A model generated the notes under the pieces. It was given only the letters and a program-made list of their open reading frames with translations. It searched no databases and had not been told where the DNA came from. Shown one piece after another: positions 7,914-16,676 of a stretch of DNA of 64,000 nt; positions within the stretch are counted from its first letter, which is position 1, and every line of letters begins with the position of its first letter. The position numbers and the translations under genes are program-made. This DNA is from CAZDDB01 sp963843285 (GTDB lineage Bacteria > Acidobacteriota > HRBIN11 > JAKEFK01). Location of the stretch: contig CAWJJO010000013.1 in assembly GCA_963843285.1 (NCBI GenBank), forward strand, positions 434,001-498,000, written 5' to 3'.

Positions 7914-9578
7914 TTACAGGTTCTTGTAATTCGGGCCGCCGCCACCTTCGGGTGTTACCCAATCAATAATCTGATAGGGATCCATGATGTCGCAGGTTTT
8001 GCAGTGCACGCAGTTGCTGGCGTTGATGCGCAGGCGCTTCCCCTCACCCGGTTTTTCTTCCACCATCTCGTACACGTTGGCGGGGCAAAAATGCTGGCAG
8101 GGATTTCCATATTCGCGGACGCAAAGATCATGGCAAATATTCAGATCTGCGACTTTCAAATGCACGGGCTGATTCTCTTCATGCATGGTGCCGGAATAAT
8201 AGACGTCCGTCAGTTTTGTAAACGTCAGCTGTTTGTCTTCCTTCACTTTGATCGCAAATGAATCCGGCGCCGAAGAGCCGTAATAGTCCGCTGTCTTTTC
8301 TATGCGCTCATGGCCTGCGCCCGCTTTCCACGGATCTACAAGGCCACGTCCGCCTGTAAGAAATTGCAATCCGGTGTGAAACATACCTACCCACAGGCCG
8401 TGATCGTACGGCTGATGAAAGTTTCGAACTTTCCAGAGTTCATCTTTGATCCAGCTATTCTCCACTTTTTCACGGAAGGACTGCAGCACCTTTTCGGAGC
8501 AATCCTGTTTTTCCAAAGCATCAGAAATGGTTTCCGCAGCAAGCATTCCGGATTTCATACCGAGGTGAATTCCCTTCAAGCGTTGTCCATTGAGGAAGGA
8601 AGCAGAATCACCGATGATTAAGAAACCATTGCCGTAGGATTTCGGCATGGAATACCATCCCCCTTCGGGAATGGCTTTGGCGCCGTAGCTCTGCACTTTC
8701 CCACCCTTCAAAATGCCGGCAACGAGCGGATGCGTCTTGAATTTCTGGAACTCATTATGCGGATCCAAAAACGGATTCTTGTAATCCAGACCAACAACAA
8801 ACCCGACTGAAACCAGATTGCCTGCCATCCCGTAAATGAATCCGCCGCCAAAAGTCTCGCTCTTCAATGGGAAACCCATCGTGTGAATGACACGTCCGGT
8901 CGCGTAGTTTCCTTCCGGCACTTCCCACACTTCTTTGATGCCGACCGAATACACCTGGGGATTCAATCCTTGCAGATTCCATTTGCGCACAATCTGTTTG
9001 GTGAGAGTGCCTCGCGGACCTTCTCCAAGAACGGTGACTTTCGCGCGGATGTCGATCCCGGGTTCATAGTTATTCTTTTTATTTCCGTTCTTGTCGATTC
9101 CCTTATCGCCCGTGCGGACTCCAACAACAGTCTCTCCTTCGATGAGGAGTTCCGCGCCCGGAAAGCCCGTAAATACGTTTACTCCCTGATCTTCGGCGCG
9201 CTTTGCTAGCCACTGAACCAGCTTGCCAAGCGACAAGATGTAGTTCCCGTGATTATTTAGAAAAGGAGGATTGATTGGAAACTTCCATGATTTCGCCTGG
9301 GTCAGAAAATAGACATGATCTTCCTTTGCAGGAGATTCCACTGGAGCGCCTGCTTCGACGAAATCCGGGATCAGTTCCCGCAGGGCACGCGGATCCAGAA
9401 CGGCTCCCGAGATTCCATGCGCCCCCATTTCCCTCCCCTTTTCAATCACCGCAATGGTCAAGTCACTTTTGCCTTTCTTTTTGAGCAAGTCAGAGAGGTG
9501 GATGGCGCCGGCTAAAGACGCCGGTCCGGCGCCGACAAACAGCACATCTACTTCCAGTACTTCGCGTTCTTCGGTCAT
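7914..9578 (-). CDS. Electron transfer flavoprotein:ubiquinone oxidoreductase
   Basis: 554 residues, typical for ETF-QO. The enzyme takes electrons from reduced ETF (fed by acyl-CoA dehydrogenases) and passes them through FAD and a [4Fe-4S] cluster to the membrane quinone pool. The N-terminal VDVLFVGAGPASLAGAIHL is the FAD-binding Rossmann motif. The C-terminus has the cluster cysteines in CPANVYE and NCVHCKTCDIMDP, with the ending WVTPEGGGGPNY. It is divergent from a fatty-acid uptake and activation operon (9743-13524), matching its role in beta-oxidation. Confidence 0.95.
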   Translation of the reverse strand: MTEEREVLEVDVLFVGAGPASLAGAIHLSDLLKKKGKSDLTIAVIEKGREMGAHGISGAVLDPRALRELIPDFVEAGAPVESPAKEDHVYFLTQAKSWKFPINPPFLNNHGNYILSLGKLVQWLAKRAEDQGVNVFTGFPGAELLIEGETVVGVRTGDKGIDKNGNKKNNYEPGIDIRAKVTVLGEGPRGTLTKQIVRKWNLQGLNPQVYSVGIKEVWEVPEGNYATGRVIHTMGFPLKSETFGGGFIYGMAGNLVSVGFVVGLDYKNPFLDPHNEFQKFKTHPLVAGILKGGKVQSYGAKAIPEGGWYSMPKSYGNGFLIIGDSASFLNGQRLKGIHLGMKSGMLAAETISDALEKQDCSEKVLQSFREKVENSWIKDELWKVRNFHQPYDHGLWVGMFHTGLQFLTGGRGLVDPWKAGAGHERIEKTADYYGSSAPDSFAIKVKEDKQLTFTKLTDVYYSGTMHEENQPVHLKVADLNICHDLCVREYGNPCQHFCPANVYEMVEEKPGEGKRLRINASNCVHCKTCDIMDPYQIIDWVTPEGGGGPNYKNL

Positions 9579-9644
9579 CTCGGTTGCAAAACCCCCATCT
9601 GAAAGATACGTTCAAACAATATAGCATGTCTACTTACTGTTTCT

Positions 9645-9716
9645 TGGAGCTGCGGGCGTCCCTGCCCGCCGATCAGGAGAGTCACGTTATTTGCGGACAC
9701 GGAGGTCCGCATATCC
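9645..9716. repeat. Diverged GGAGC...GCGGGCGTCC repeat
   Basis: TTGGAGCTGCGGGCGTCCCTGCCCGCC followed by TGCGGACACGGAGGTCCGCA, two successive short hairpins of the variant repeat also seen at 5449 and 21479. It occupies the divergent intergenic region and leaves little room for a -35 element for the gene at 9743. Confidence 0.55.
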
Positions 9717-9729
9717 AAAATCTTTTGTG

Positions 9730-9735
9730 TATAAT
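9730..9735 (+). promoter_or_regulatory. TATAAT -10 box placed for a leaderless transcript
   Basis: A perfect TATAAT ends 7 nt before the ATG at 9743. Transcription would start at about the A of that ATG. There is no Shine-Dalgarno sequence and no good -35 sequence. Confidence 0.55.
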
Positions 9736-9742
9736 CATGCGC

Positions 9743-10489
9743 ATGAAACTATTGATCGTAGCGATCTCGATGTTTGCAGCCACGGTTTACGCTCAAGATG
9801 CAACCAGCCTGCTTCAGGAAGCGCAACAGCATTATGCGCAGCGGGAAACACCGGGCGAAATTGAGAAGGCAATCATTGCCTTTGAACGCGCAGGCGCAGC
9901 GGATCCCAAGTCTTACGAAACGGCCTGGAAACTTTCCAAAGCGTACTGGTATCAGGGGAATCATTCCCCGGCTGATCAGAAGGTTACGTTGCATGAAAAA
10001 GGAATTACAGCCGGATTGAAGGCAACGGAGATCAATGCCAAAGGATGCGAAGGCCATTTCTGGCTGGGGATCAACTACGCCATGCTTGCTGAAAACAGCG
10101 GCAAGATGAAGGCGCTCGGATTGATCGATGATGTGAAGAAGGAGATCCATGAAGCGATGGCGATTGATGAAAACTGCAGTTGCGGAGGCCCCCCGCGCGT
10201 TCTTGGAAAACTATACGCGAAGATTCCGTGGTTTAAGGGAGGAAACAAATCAAAGTCCATTGAAGCTTTGAAGCGATCGATCGAATTGTGTCCTGATGAT
10301 ACTCAGTCCCGAATTTTCCTGGCTGAAATATATCTGGAACAGGGGAAATCAGAGCTGGCTCTGGAACAATTGAATCTGGTATTGAAGCAAGAGGCCGATC
10401 CATCGTGGATTCCCGAGACAAAAGAGAATAAAATCAGTGCTTCCAAAATGATAGAACAGTTGAAGAAATCAAAACATGCGGGTTCATAA
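9743..10489 (+). CDS. Exported TPR protein of the TRAP TatT-like type
   Basis: 248 residues. MKLLIVAISMFAATVYAQ is a signal peptide. The mature part is built of tetratricopeptide-type helices (SYETAWKLSKAYWYQG, SIELCPDDTQSRIFLAEIYLEQGKSE) with the CEGHFWLGINYAMLAENSGK segment seen in TatT-like TRAP-transporter accessory proteins. It is the first gene of an operon with a FadL porin and an acyl-CoA ligase, so a periplasmic handling role in lipid uptake is plausible. ATG 9743 is chosen over ATG 9737 because it fits the predicted transcript start. Confidence 0.75.
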   Translation: MKLLIVAISMFAATVYAQDATSLLQEAQQHYAQRETPGEIEKAIIAFERAGAADPKSYETAWKLSKAYWYQGNHSPADQKVTLHEKGITAGLKATEINAKGCEGHFWLGINYAMLAENSGKMKALGLIDDVKKEIHEAMAIDENCSCGGPPRVLGKLYAKIPWFKGGNKSKSIEALKRSIELCPDDTQSRIFLAEIYLEQGKSELALEQLNLVLKQEADPSWIPETKENKISASKMIEQLKKSKHAGS

Positions 10490-10492
10490 GAC

Positions 10493-11725
10493 ATGTCTTT
10501 GAAAGCAAGCTCGGGAATCTTGCTGCGTCTGCTTCTTGCAATTCTCCCACAATGGTGTTTGGCCGCCGGTTTTGCGCAATATGAGATGAGCGCGGCGGCA
10601 AGCGCCATGTCTCACGCCTATATCTGTCGCGTAGAAGATCCTTCCGCCGTGTGGTACAACCCGGCAGCCCTGATCCGGCTCGATGGGAATCAGTTATATC
10701 TGGGAACGTCTGTCACTCACACGGACGGCGATTTCTTGCCGCGTGGAAGCGACATTCGGATTGATGCGAATCGTGTGACGTCATTTCCCGTAAACCTGTA
10801 TTTTTCACGTCGCACTTCGGAAGATACGGTGATTGGCTTTGGCATCTACAATCCTCTTGGATTGACTACAGAATGGCCGGAGGATTCACAGGCGTCCTTC
10901 ATCAATACCAGAACCAGACTGCGAGTTTTTTACATCACGCCATCAATCGGATATAAGATCACGCCCAGTATTTCCATTGGCGGGGGCGTAGATTTCGTGG
11001 TTGCGGACCTGAATCTTCAAAGAAACATCAGTCTGGCGCCGGCGTCACCTTTTGTGATTTCAGAGGATGTCCAGGTGGATGGGTCAGATTTCGGATTCAA
11101 TCTCGGTTTGCTTTTGATGCCCAATAATCATATACAGCTCGCGGCCACGTACAAGCACAAAGTCGATGTAGATTTTAACGGCTCGGTTGCATTTGAAAAT
11201 GTTCCGGCCGCATTTCGTCCGACTTTTGAGGATGGAGGCGCAAACATCACACTGCCGTTTCCGGCTCAGCTCACATTGGGAGCCGCTGCTTCCACTGAAC
11301 GGCTCTCCGTTGAGGGAAACGTGACGTGGACACGCTGGGGTGATCTGCAGGCGTTTCGTCTGAACTTTGATAGCAACACACCACCGGACAACAATCTCCG
11401 CCGCGCGTATCAGGACAGCTGGAGCGTTCGTTTTGGCGCACAATTCAACATGACAAAGCATCTTGCCTTGCGCGCCGGTTATGTATTCGATCGCACACCT
11501 GTGCCCGATAAAGCTGTCGATCCCACTCTTCCGGATGCATCGCGGAATGGAGTTTCGGTCGGCGGAGGATACGGATCCGGACCCTGGAGATTTGACGTTT
11601 CCTATGCCACTCTCCTATTCGAAGATCGCGATTCGCCGCTGGACAACTTTTCCAGCGTGCTTGCTGCGGGGCACTATACAAATACGACCGACCAGATTTC
11701 CTTCGGTCTTGCTTACAAGTTCTAA
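10493..11725 (+). CDS. FadL/OmpP1/TodX family outer-membrane channel
   Basis: 410 residues. A signal peptide (ending near CLAAGFA) is followed by the FadL hallmark: a short N-terminal plug helix with AGFAQYEMSAAASAMSHAY and the VWYNPAAL motif, then a 14-stranded barrel ending GLAYKF. These channels pass long-chain fatty acids or other hydrophobic molecules across the outer membrane by lateral diffusion. The gene starts 3 bp after the TPR gene, and its TAA overlaps the ATG of the acyl-CoA ligase, so uptake and activation are translationally coupled. Confidence 0.92.
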   Translation: MSLKASSGILLRLLLAILPQWCLAAGFAQYEMSAAASAMSHAYICRVEDPSAVWYNPAALIRLDGNQLYLGTSVTHTDGDFLPRGSDIRIDANRVTSFPVNLYFSRRTSEDTVIGFGIYNPLGLTTEWPEDSQASFINTRTRLRVFYITPSIGYKITPSISIGGGVDFVVADLNLQRNISLAPASPFVISEDVQVDGSDFGFNLGLLLMPNNHIQLAATYKHKVDVDFNGSVAFENVPAAFRPTFEDGGANITLPFPAQLTLGAAASTERLSVEGNVTWTRWGDLQAFRLNFDSNTPPDNNLRRAYQDSWSVRFGAQFNMTKHLALRAGYVFDRTPVPDKAVDPTLPDASRNGVSVGGGYGSGPWRFDVSYATLLFEDRDSPLDNFSSVLAAGHYTNTTDQISFGLAYKF

Positions 11726-13524
11726 TGCCGGTCATTCAAACCTTACCTGATCTGATTTTTCAGGCGATTCCCCACTTCAACAAGCCGGATTGCATGATGG
11801 CAAAACGCGACGGAAAATATGTCAACATTTCCGCGAGTGAAATTGCGGAAACAGCGGAAGCTCTATCAGCGGCTCTTCAAGATCTGGGCGTCCAGAAAGG
11901 GGATCGTATCGGATTGCTTTCCGAGACGCGGCCGGAATGGGCGTTTGCAGATCTGGCGATCCTGAGCGCCGCCGGCGTCACCGTTCCCGTTTACAGCACT
12001 CTACCTCCGGCTCAGATCGAATACCTCATCAAAGATTCAGGAATGGAAATCATTTTTGTATCCGGCATCACCACCCTGCAAAAGATTCTTGAAATCAGAG
12101 ACCGTGTTCCCCAATTGCGAAGAGTGATTGTGATGGACGCGCCGCAATCATTGCCGGATCAGGTGGTGTCGCTGACTCAGCTCGTCGCACAGGGGAAGAG
12201 CGTTCAGCAAAAAAATCCTGGAATGGTCCGGGAACGCGCAGCGCTGGTAAAACCAGATGACATTTTTACGATCGTCTACACATCCGGAACAACCGGCATG
12301 CCGAAGGGAGTGATGTTGACTCATTCAAACGTCATCAGCAATATTGAAGCGGTCTTGCAGTTTTTTCAATTTTGCGTTGACGACCGCGCTCTCTCATTTT
12401 TGCCGCTGAGTCACATTTTTGAAAGAATGGCCGGCTACTACTGCTTGCTTTACGCGGGAACGACCATCGCCTATGCGGAAAGCGTGGAAGCGATGCCCAA
12501 GAATCTCCAGGAAGTCCGTCCTACTATTCTGATGTCGGTTCCGCGCGTGTATGAGAAGTTTTACAGCCGGATCATGGATAACGTTGCCTCGGAGCACGGA
12601 CTCAAAAAGAAGATCGCAGTTTGGGCGCTGAAGGCAGCAGAAAAAAAGACGGAAGCCTTCCTTCAAAAAAAGCCGCCTTCCTTCTTCTTTTCGATTCGCT
12701 ATGCTCTGGCCGATGCCTTTGTTCTTTCGAAAATCAGGAACAGACTTGGCGGGAGTCTCCGCTTGCTCGTCTCCGGCGGTGCCGCGCTTCCACGATCACT
12801 CGCATTCTTTTTTCATGGCATTGGATTGACGATTCTGGAAGGCTACGGTTTGACGGAAACTTCCCCTGTCATTGCCTGCAATCGTCCCGATCAATTCAAA
12901 TTCGGAACCGTCGGACCCGCGATTCCCGGCGTCGAGATCAAGATCGCCGAAGACGGGGAAATCCTGACTCGCGGCCCCCATGTCATGAAGGGTTACTTCA
13001 ACAAACCGAAAGAAACTTCTGAAGCGATTACGCCAGATGGCTGGTTCCGGACAGGAGACATCGGAGAAATAGACGCAGATGGTTTTCTGCGTATTACAGA
13101 CCGGAAAAAGGATTTGATCGTGACTTCGGCCGGGAAGAATATCGCGCCGCAATGTGTAGAAAACGTGCTGAAACCCTCTCGCTACGTGTCGCAGATCGTA
13201 ATCGTGGGAGACAAACGAAAGTTTCCATCTGCACTGGTTGTCCCGAACATGGACAACTTAAAGAAATTTGCCGCAGCGAATGGGATTCCCGAAACGGAGA
13301 TTTTCACCGACCCCGCGGTGGTCAAGGAAGTTCAAAACGATTTCGAGCGATTGAGCCGGGACCTGGCATCCTTTGAGCGCGTGAAAAAGATTGCGCTTCT
13401 GGAACACGAGTTTACGGTCGAATCCGGCGAATTGACCCCCAGCTTGAAAGTGAAACGAAGCGTCGTAGAAAAAAAATACAAGGACTTGATCGACGAATTC
13501 TATTCCGACCCGGTTCTGAATTAG
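11725..13524 (+). CDS. Long-chain fatty acid-CoA ligase (AMP-forming)
   Basis: 599 residues, the size of FadD15/FAA-like long-chain acyl-CoA synthetases. It traps incoming fatty acids as acyl-CoA through an acyl-AMP intermediate. The P-loop-like motif YTSGTTGMPKGVMLTH lies at about residue 184, GYGLTETSP is the A5 motif, and GWFRTGDIGEIDADGFL plus RKKDLIVTSAGKNIAP give the hinge and catalytic lysine region. It overlaps the FadL stop by one base. With ETF-QO on the divergent strand it makes a compact uptake-activation-electron transfer module. Confidence 0.95.
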   Translation: MPVIQTLPDLIFQAIPHFNKPDCMMAKRDGKYVNISASEIAETAEALSAALQDLGVQKGDRIGLLSETRPEWAFADLAILSAAGVTVPVYSTLPPAQIEYLIKDSGMEIIFVSGITTLQKILEIRDRVPQLRRVIVMDAPQSLPDQVVSLTQLVAQGKSVQQKNPGMVRERAALVKPDDIFTIVYTSGTTGMPKGVMLTHSNVISNIEAVLQFFQFCVDDRALSFLPLSHIFERMAGYYCLLYAGTTIAYAESVEAMPKNLQEVRPTILMSVPRVYEKFYSRIMDNVASEHGLKKKIAVWALKAAEKKTEAFLQKKPPSFFFSIRYALADAFVLSKIRNRLGGSLRLLVSGGAALPRSLAFFFHGIGLTILEGYGLTETSPVIACNRPDQFKFGTVGPAIPGVEIKIAEDGEILTRGPHVMKGYFNKPKETSEAITPDGWFRTGDIGEIDADGFLRITDRKKDLIVTSAGKNIAPQCVENVLKPSRYVSQIVIVGDKRKFPSALVVPNMDNLKKFAAANGIPETEIFTDPAVVKEVQNDFERLSRDLASFERVKKIALLEHEFTVESGELTPSLKVKRSVVEKKYKDLIDEFYSDPVLN

Positions 13525-13550
13525 CCGCAATATTCAACCAGTACTGTAGC

Positions 13551-13785
13551 GTAGGGGCTGAGCATTTTCCATCGTAGTGTCGTTTCGGCTGTAATTGGTG
13601 ATCGTCTTCTTTCGGGCAAGATTCTATTCGCAGTTGAAAATGCTCAGCCCGCGATGCGAGCTGCCAAATCATCGCACTGCAATGCCGGGCTGTGCATTTG
13701 CGCATACCTCGTGGCTCCAAAATTGCTTCCATCAAAAGACACTTTCATGACCCTCATGCTCCAATGGCAAATGCATAGCCCCTAC
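13551..13785. repeat. 235-bp bipartite repeat, copy A
   Basis: Bounded by GTAGGGGCTGAGCATTTTCC and GGCAAATGCATAGCCCCTAC. It contains two tandem stem-loops: GGGCTGAGCATTTTC pairs with GAAAATGCTCAGCCC, then GGGCTGTGCATTTGC pairs with GCAAATGCATAGCCC. A full copy in the opposite orientation lies at 18956-19195. Both loop regions are conserved between the copies (for example CAAAATTGCTT). No open frame explains the conservation. It fills the spacer between the acyl-CoA ligase and secretin genes. Confidence 0.8.
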
Positions 13786-13821
13786 GAGAATTCACTAAGG
13801 TAAGCTCCCGTTGTGCCATGA

Positions 13822-13827
13822 TACAAT
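13822..13827 (+). promoter_or_regulatory. TACAAT -10 box 8 nt before secretin ATG
   Basis: TACAAT ends 8 nt before the ATG at 13836, with no Shine-Dalgarno sequence between. This matches the probable leaderless pattern seen at 9730, 27843 and 44366. Confidence 0.45.
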
Positions 13828-13835
13828 CGTAGTTT

Positions 13836-15677
13836 ATGAAAATTTATCGACTTCCGCTTCTGCTGGCTGCAATTCTTGCGATTTGTTCCTGCGCCGGGAA
13901 TCGTGCATTTCAAAACGCGGAAGAGGCTCTAAAAAATAAGAACTGGGATGTCGCTGTATACGAATATCAACAGGCGCAAACCAAGGATCCAAACAATCCC
14001 GAAATCAAGCTCAAATTGAACATGGCGAAGATCTTTGCCTCCCGCTGGCATTATGAGGAAGCCAAACGGCTTCTTGAAAAAAACAATTTGGAGAAGGCTG
14101 CCGAACAGCTGGCGCTTGCAACCGAGCTGGACCCGGAGAATAAGGGCGCCCAGGAAGAACTTGCCCGTCTGAAATACAAGATCGAGCATCCCGAAGGCAA
14201 GGCAGTTCCCGAAGCCCCCAGAGAACGTCCGCTTTCTGAGCTTCCGAGTGTAGCGCTGAAGCCCGAGTTCACTCCGAAAAGCGATGTGCCGATCGAGCTC
14301 AAATTCAAAGACACGTCGCTCAAGGAAGTCCTGCAAACTCTCGGCAAGCTCGGGGATGTAAACGTGTTGTTCGATAAAGACTTCAAAGATATGCCGGTCA
14401 GTTTCGATTTTGTGAATACGACGTTTCTTCAGGCAATGGATACAGTATTGACCGGGACCCAGAATTTTTATCGCGTCATCGGCAAGAATACGATTCTAGT
14501 TGCTCCTGATTCTCCGCAAAAGCGCAGCGAATATGAAGAAAGTGTCAGCAGAACTTTCTATCTTTCCAATGCAGATGTAGAAGAGATCGCGCGTGTTCTG
14601 AGAAACGTACTCGGCATCCAGATGATCGCAACGAATGCGCGGCTCAATACCGTAAGCATCAAGGATAAGATCACAAGGGTCATCGCCGCAGAAAAAGTTG
14701 TGCACCAACTTGATAAACCGAAGTCGGAAGTTGTTGTGGATGTGGAAATCCTCGAGGTAAACAGGTTGCGGCTGACCAATTACGGGTTGCAGATTCATTC
14801 CGCCGGCTCTGATGGCATTGATACCAGTCTTATCACCAAGCCGGAGGAGCTGGCACTGGACCCCGGACCGATCGTTTCCCGCTCCAATTTTTTCATCACA
14901 AATTTTCCGCAGGCGACGTTCCGCCTTCTGAAACAAGATAGTAACTCCCGTTTGCTTGCCAGTCTTCCTTTGCGCACTGTTGTCGGCGAAACCGGACGTG
15001 TCCGTTTTGGAAGTCAGGTGCCGGTGCCTCAAACCACATTTGCTCCGATCGCGACGGGCGGAGTCAATCAGCAACCGATTACTTCTTTCGTCTATCGTGA
15101 TGTCGGAATCAGCATCGATTTGACTCCGCGGGTTCATTACGATGGCGAGGTGACTCTCGAAGTAATCATTGAGAGCAGCGCAATTTCCGGAACCGGTTTT
15201 GGAAATCTTCCACAGTTCAGTACAAGCCGCGTGGAAAAGACCATCCGGTTGAAGGAAGGTGAAACGAACATCATTGCGGGTCTCATCCGGGATGAGGAAC
15301 GCTCCTCCATGCGAGGCCTTCCGGGAATTGCAAAAATTCCGATTCTTGGAAAGTTCTTTGCAGCAAACGAAAAGCAGATCCAGGAAACCGACGTGGTCCT
15401 GGCATTGAGTCCGCACATCATCCGCACTGTCCCGATAACAACGGAAGATGAAAGGATGCTCTGGCTCGGAATCGAAGGACAGCAGCAAGGCGGAGGATTC
15501 TACCGTCCCTACACACCTGCACCTTATGTTCCACCGCCCACGATCCAGGAAAAACCAAAGCCCGGAATTCAATTCCAATCAAATCCCGATCAAACTACAA
15601 CGGAGGAAGACACTACTGACGAAGACACCAATGATGAAGACTCAGAAGATGAAGATTCTCCGGATGAAGAACAGTAG
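13836..15677 (+). CDS. Secretin-family outer-membrane lipoprotein with TPR N-terminus
   Basis: 613 residues. A signal peptide ends in LAICSCAG, probably a lipobox, so the protein would be lipidated. TPR-like helices span about 25-115, STN/N0-N1 secretin domains about 155-310 (IELKFKDTSLKEVLQTLG is the N0 start), and the secretin pore domain about 375-530 (VEKTIRLKEGETNIIAGLI, LPGIAKIPILGKFF). The last 25 residues are almost all D, E, T and S. Secretins form gated multimeric pores for type II secretion, type IV pili or phage. No pilus or T2SS partner lies nearby, and rsmA starts 11 bp after it, so the assigned system is unknown. Confidence 0.9.
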   Translation: MKIYRLPLLLAAILAICSCAGNRAFQNAEEALKNKNWDVAVYEYQQAQTKDPNNPEIKLKLNMAKIFASRWHYEEAKRLLEKNNLEKAAEQLALATELDPENKGAQEELARLKYKIEHPEGKAVPEAPRERPLSELPSVALKPEFTPKSDVPIELKFKDTSLKEVLQTLGKLGDVNVLFDKDFKDMPVSFDFVNTTFLQAMDTVLTGTQNFYRVIGKNTILVAPDSPQKRSEYEESVSRTFYLSNADVEEIARVLRNVLGIQMIATNARLNTVSIKDKITRVIAAEKVVHQLDKPKSEVVVDVEILEVNRLRLTNYGLQIHSAGSDGIDTSLITKPEELALDPGPIVSRSNFFITNFPQATFRLLKQDSNSRLLASLPLRTVVGETGRVRFGSQVPVPQTTFAPIATGGVNQQPITSFVYRDVGISIDLTPRVHYDGEVTLEVIIESSAISGTGFGNLPQFSTSRVEKTIRLKEGETNIIAGLIRDEERSSMRGLPGIAKIPILGKFFAANEKQIQETDVVLALSPHIIRTVPITTEDERMLWLGIEGQQQGGGFYRPYTPAPYVPPPTIQEKPKPGIQFQSNPDQTTTEEDTTDEDTNDEDSEDEDSPDEEQ

Positions 15678-15688
15678 CCGTTGGAATC

Positions 15689-16477
15689 ATGCATGGTACG
15701 ATTCCAATCCCCCCTCACCCGAAGCGGAAACTCGGTCAGAATTTCCTTCACGATCAGAATGTCATCAGGAACATCATTGACTTCGCCGATCCTGCGCGGG
15801 AAGATTGCTTCGTTGAAATTGGCGCCGGGACCGGCGCTCTGACAGAAAGGCTGGCGCCTCTTGTCCGGAAACTGATCGCAATCGAATTGGATCCTTCCCT
15901 CCTTCCATTTTTACAACGACAGGAAGGGATCGAACCGCTTCAAGCTGACTTCCTGAAGATTGAGCTGAATCGTCTGAAAGACGAACGGCCTCTGCGAATC
16001 ATTGGCAATCTTCCGTACTATATTTCGACGCCCATTCTGACATCGCTGATCCGGCAGAGGGAATCGATCGCAGATATGACCTTGATGTTTCAAGAGGAAG
16101 TGGCCCAGCGTATCCTCGCTCAGCCTTCCAGCAAGGAATATGGCTATTTGTCAGTGCTGGTGCAATATTACTGCGCAATCCGGAAGGGCTTCAAAATCAG
16201 CAAAAACAGCTTTACTCCACGCCCTGAAATCGACTCGAGAATCCTCCAGTTTCGATTTCAAGAAGGGACACAAATCGACTATTCCGAATATTCCACTTTC
16301 CTTGCGCATGCGTTTTCACAGCGTCGAAAGAAACTGAGAAATAACTTGGTGCGCGGATTGGGGCTGGCTGCAGAGAGACTGGACCCCGTTTTCCGCCGTC
16401 TCGGCATCTCTGAAAACGCGCGGGCAGAGAACCTGACGCCACAGCAGTTTGAACAATTGATTTTGGAGCTTAGATAG
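15689..16477 (+). CDS. rsmA: 16S rRNA (A1518/A1519) dimethyltransferase RsmA/KsgA
   Basis: 262 residues. It dimethylates two adjacent adenosines in the 3' hairpin of 16S rRNA late in 30S assembly. Signatures are KRKLGQNFLHDQNVI (SAM motif X), VEIGAGTGALTERLA (motif I) and NLPYYISTPIL (catalytic motif IV). The ATG at 15689 lies 11 bp after the secretin stop, giving MHGTIPIPPHPKRKLGQNF, close to the usual family start. A hairpin repeat follows the gene. Confidence 0.96.
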   Translation: MHGTIPIPPHPKRKLGQNFLHDQNVIRNIIDFADPAREDCFVEIGAGTGALTERLAPLVRKLIAIELDPSLLPFLQRQEGIEPLQADFLKIELNRLKDERPLRIIGNLPYYISTPILTSLIRQRESIADMTLMFQEEVAQRILAQPSSKEYGYLSVLVQYYCAIRKGFKISKNSFTPRPEIDSRILQFRFQEGTQIDYSEYSTFLAHAFSQRRKKLRNNLVRGLGLAAERLDPVFRRLGISENARAENLTPQQFEQLILELR

Positions 16478-16490
16478 CGATCACGAAATC

Positions 16491-16562
16491 GGTTTGTACC
16501 GCCGGCTTCCAGCCGGCAGAGCTCGAGCTCAGGAGCCCGCGAGACGCGGCGCTACAAACCGC
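16491..16562. repeat. GGTTTGTA(C/G)CGCC hairpin repeat
   Basis: Starts GGTTTGTACCGCCGGC and ends GCGGCGCTACAAACCG, with a central GAGCTCGAGCTC palindrome. The outer ends are near-complementary. Relatives lie at 57394-57474 and inside the element at 47900-48043, where the GAGCTCGAGCTC core recurs. It sits just after rsmA and may serve as its 3' hairpin. Confidence 0.65.
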
Positions 16563-16581
16563 AGTGTAGTAGCGCACTCAC

Positions 16582-16599
16582 ATATTACACTTGTAATAT
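16582..16599. promoter_or_regulatory. 18-bp palindrome, possible BlaI/CopY-type operator
   Basis: ATATTACACTTGTAATAT is a perfect inverted repeat with 8-bp arms and a 2-bp centre, containing TACA-N2-TGTA, the core bound by BlaI/MecI/CopY winged-helix repressors. It lies about 80 bp before ftsK. No such repressor gene is in the window, so the binding protein is inferred only. Confidence 0.4.
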
Positions 16600-16676
16600 G
16601 ACTTCCTGTGATGTACTATTTTTGCAATGGAGCACGGGTGGCTCAGGCTCGCTGGAGCCGGATTGCGGGTGTGTCT

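Noticed and set aside
7881..8621. Plus-strand frames over the ETF-QO gene
   Set aside because: Antisense of a well-conserved gene, with no domain features of their own.
9584..9742. Longer N-terminus for the TPR protein starting at 9584
   Set aside because: It translates the GC-rich repeat and the TATAAT box; the signal peptide begins at 9743.
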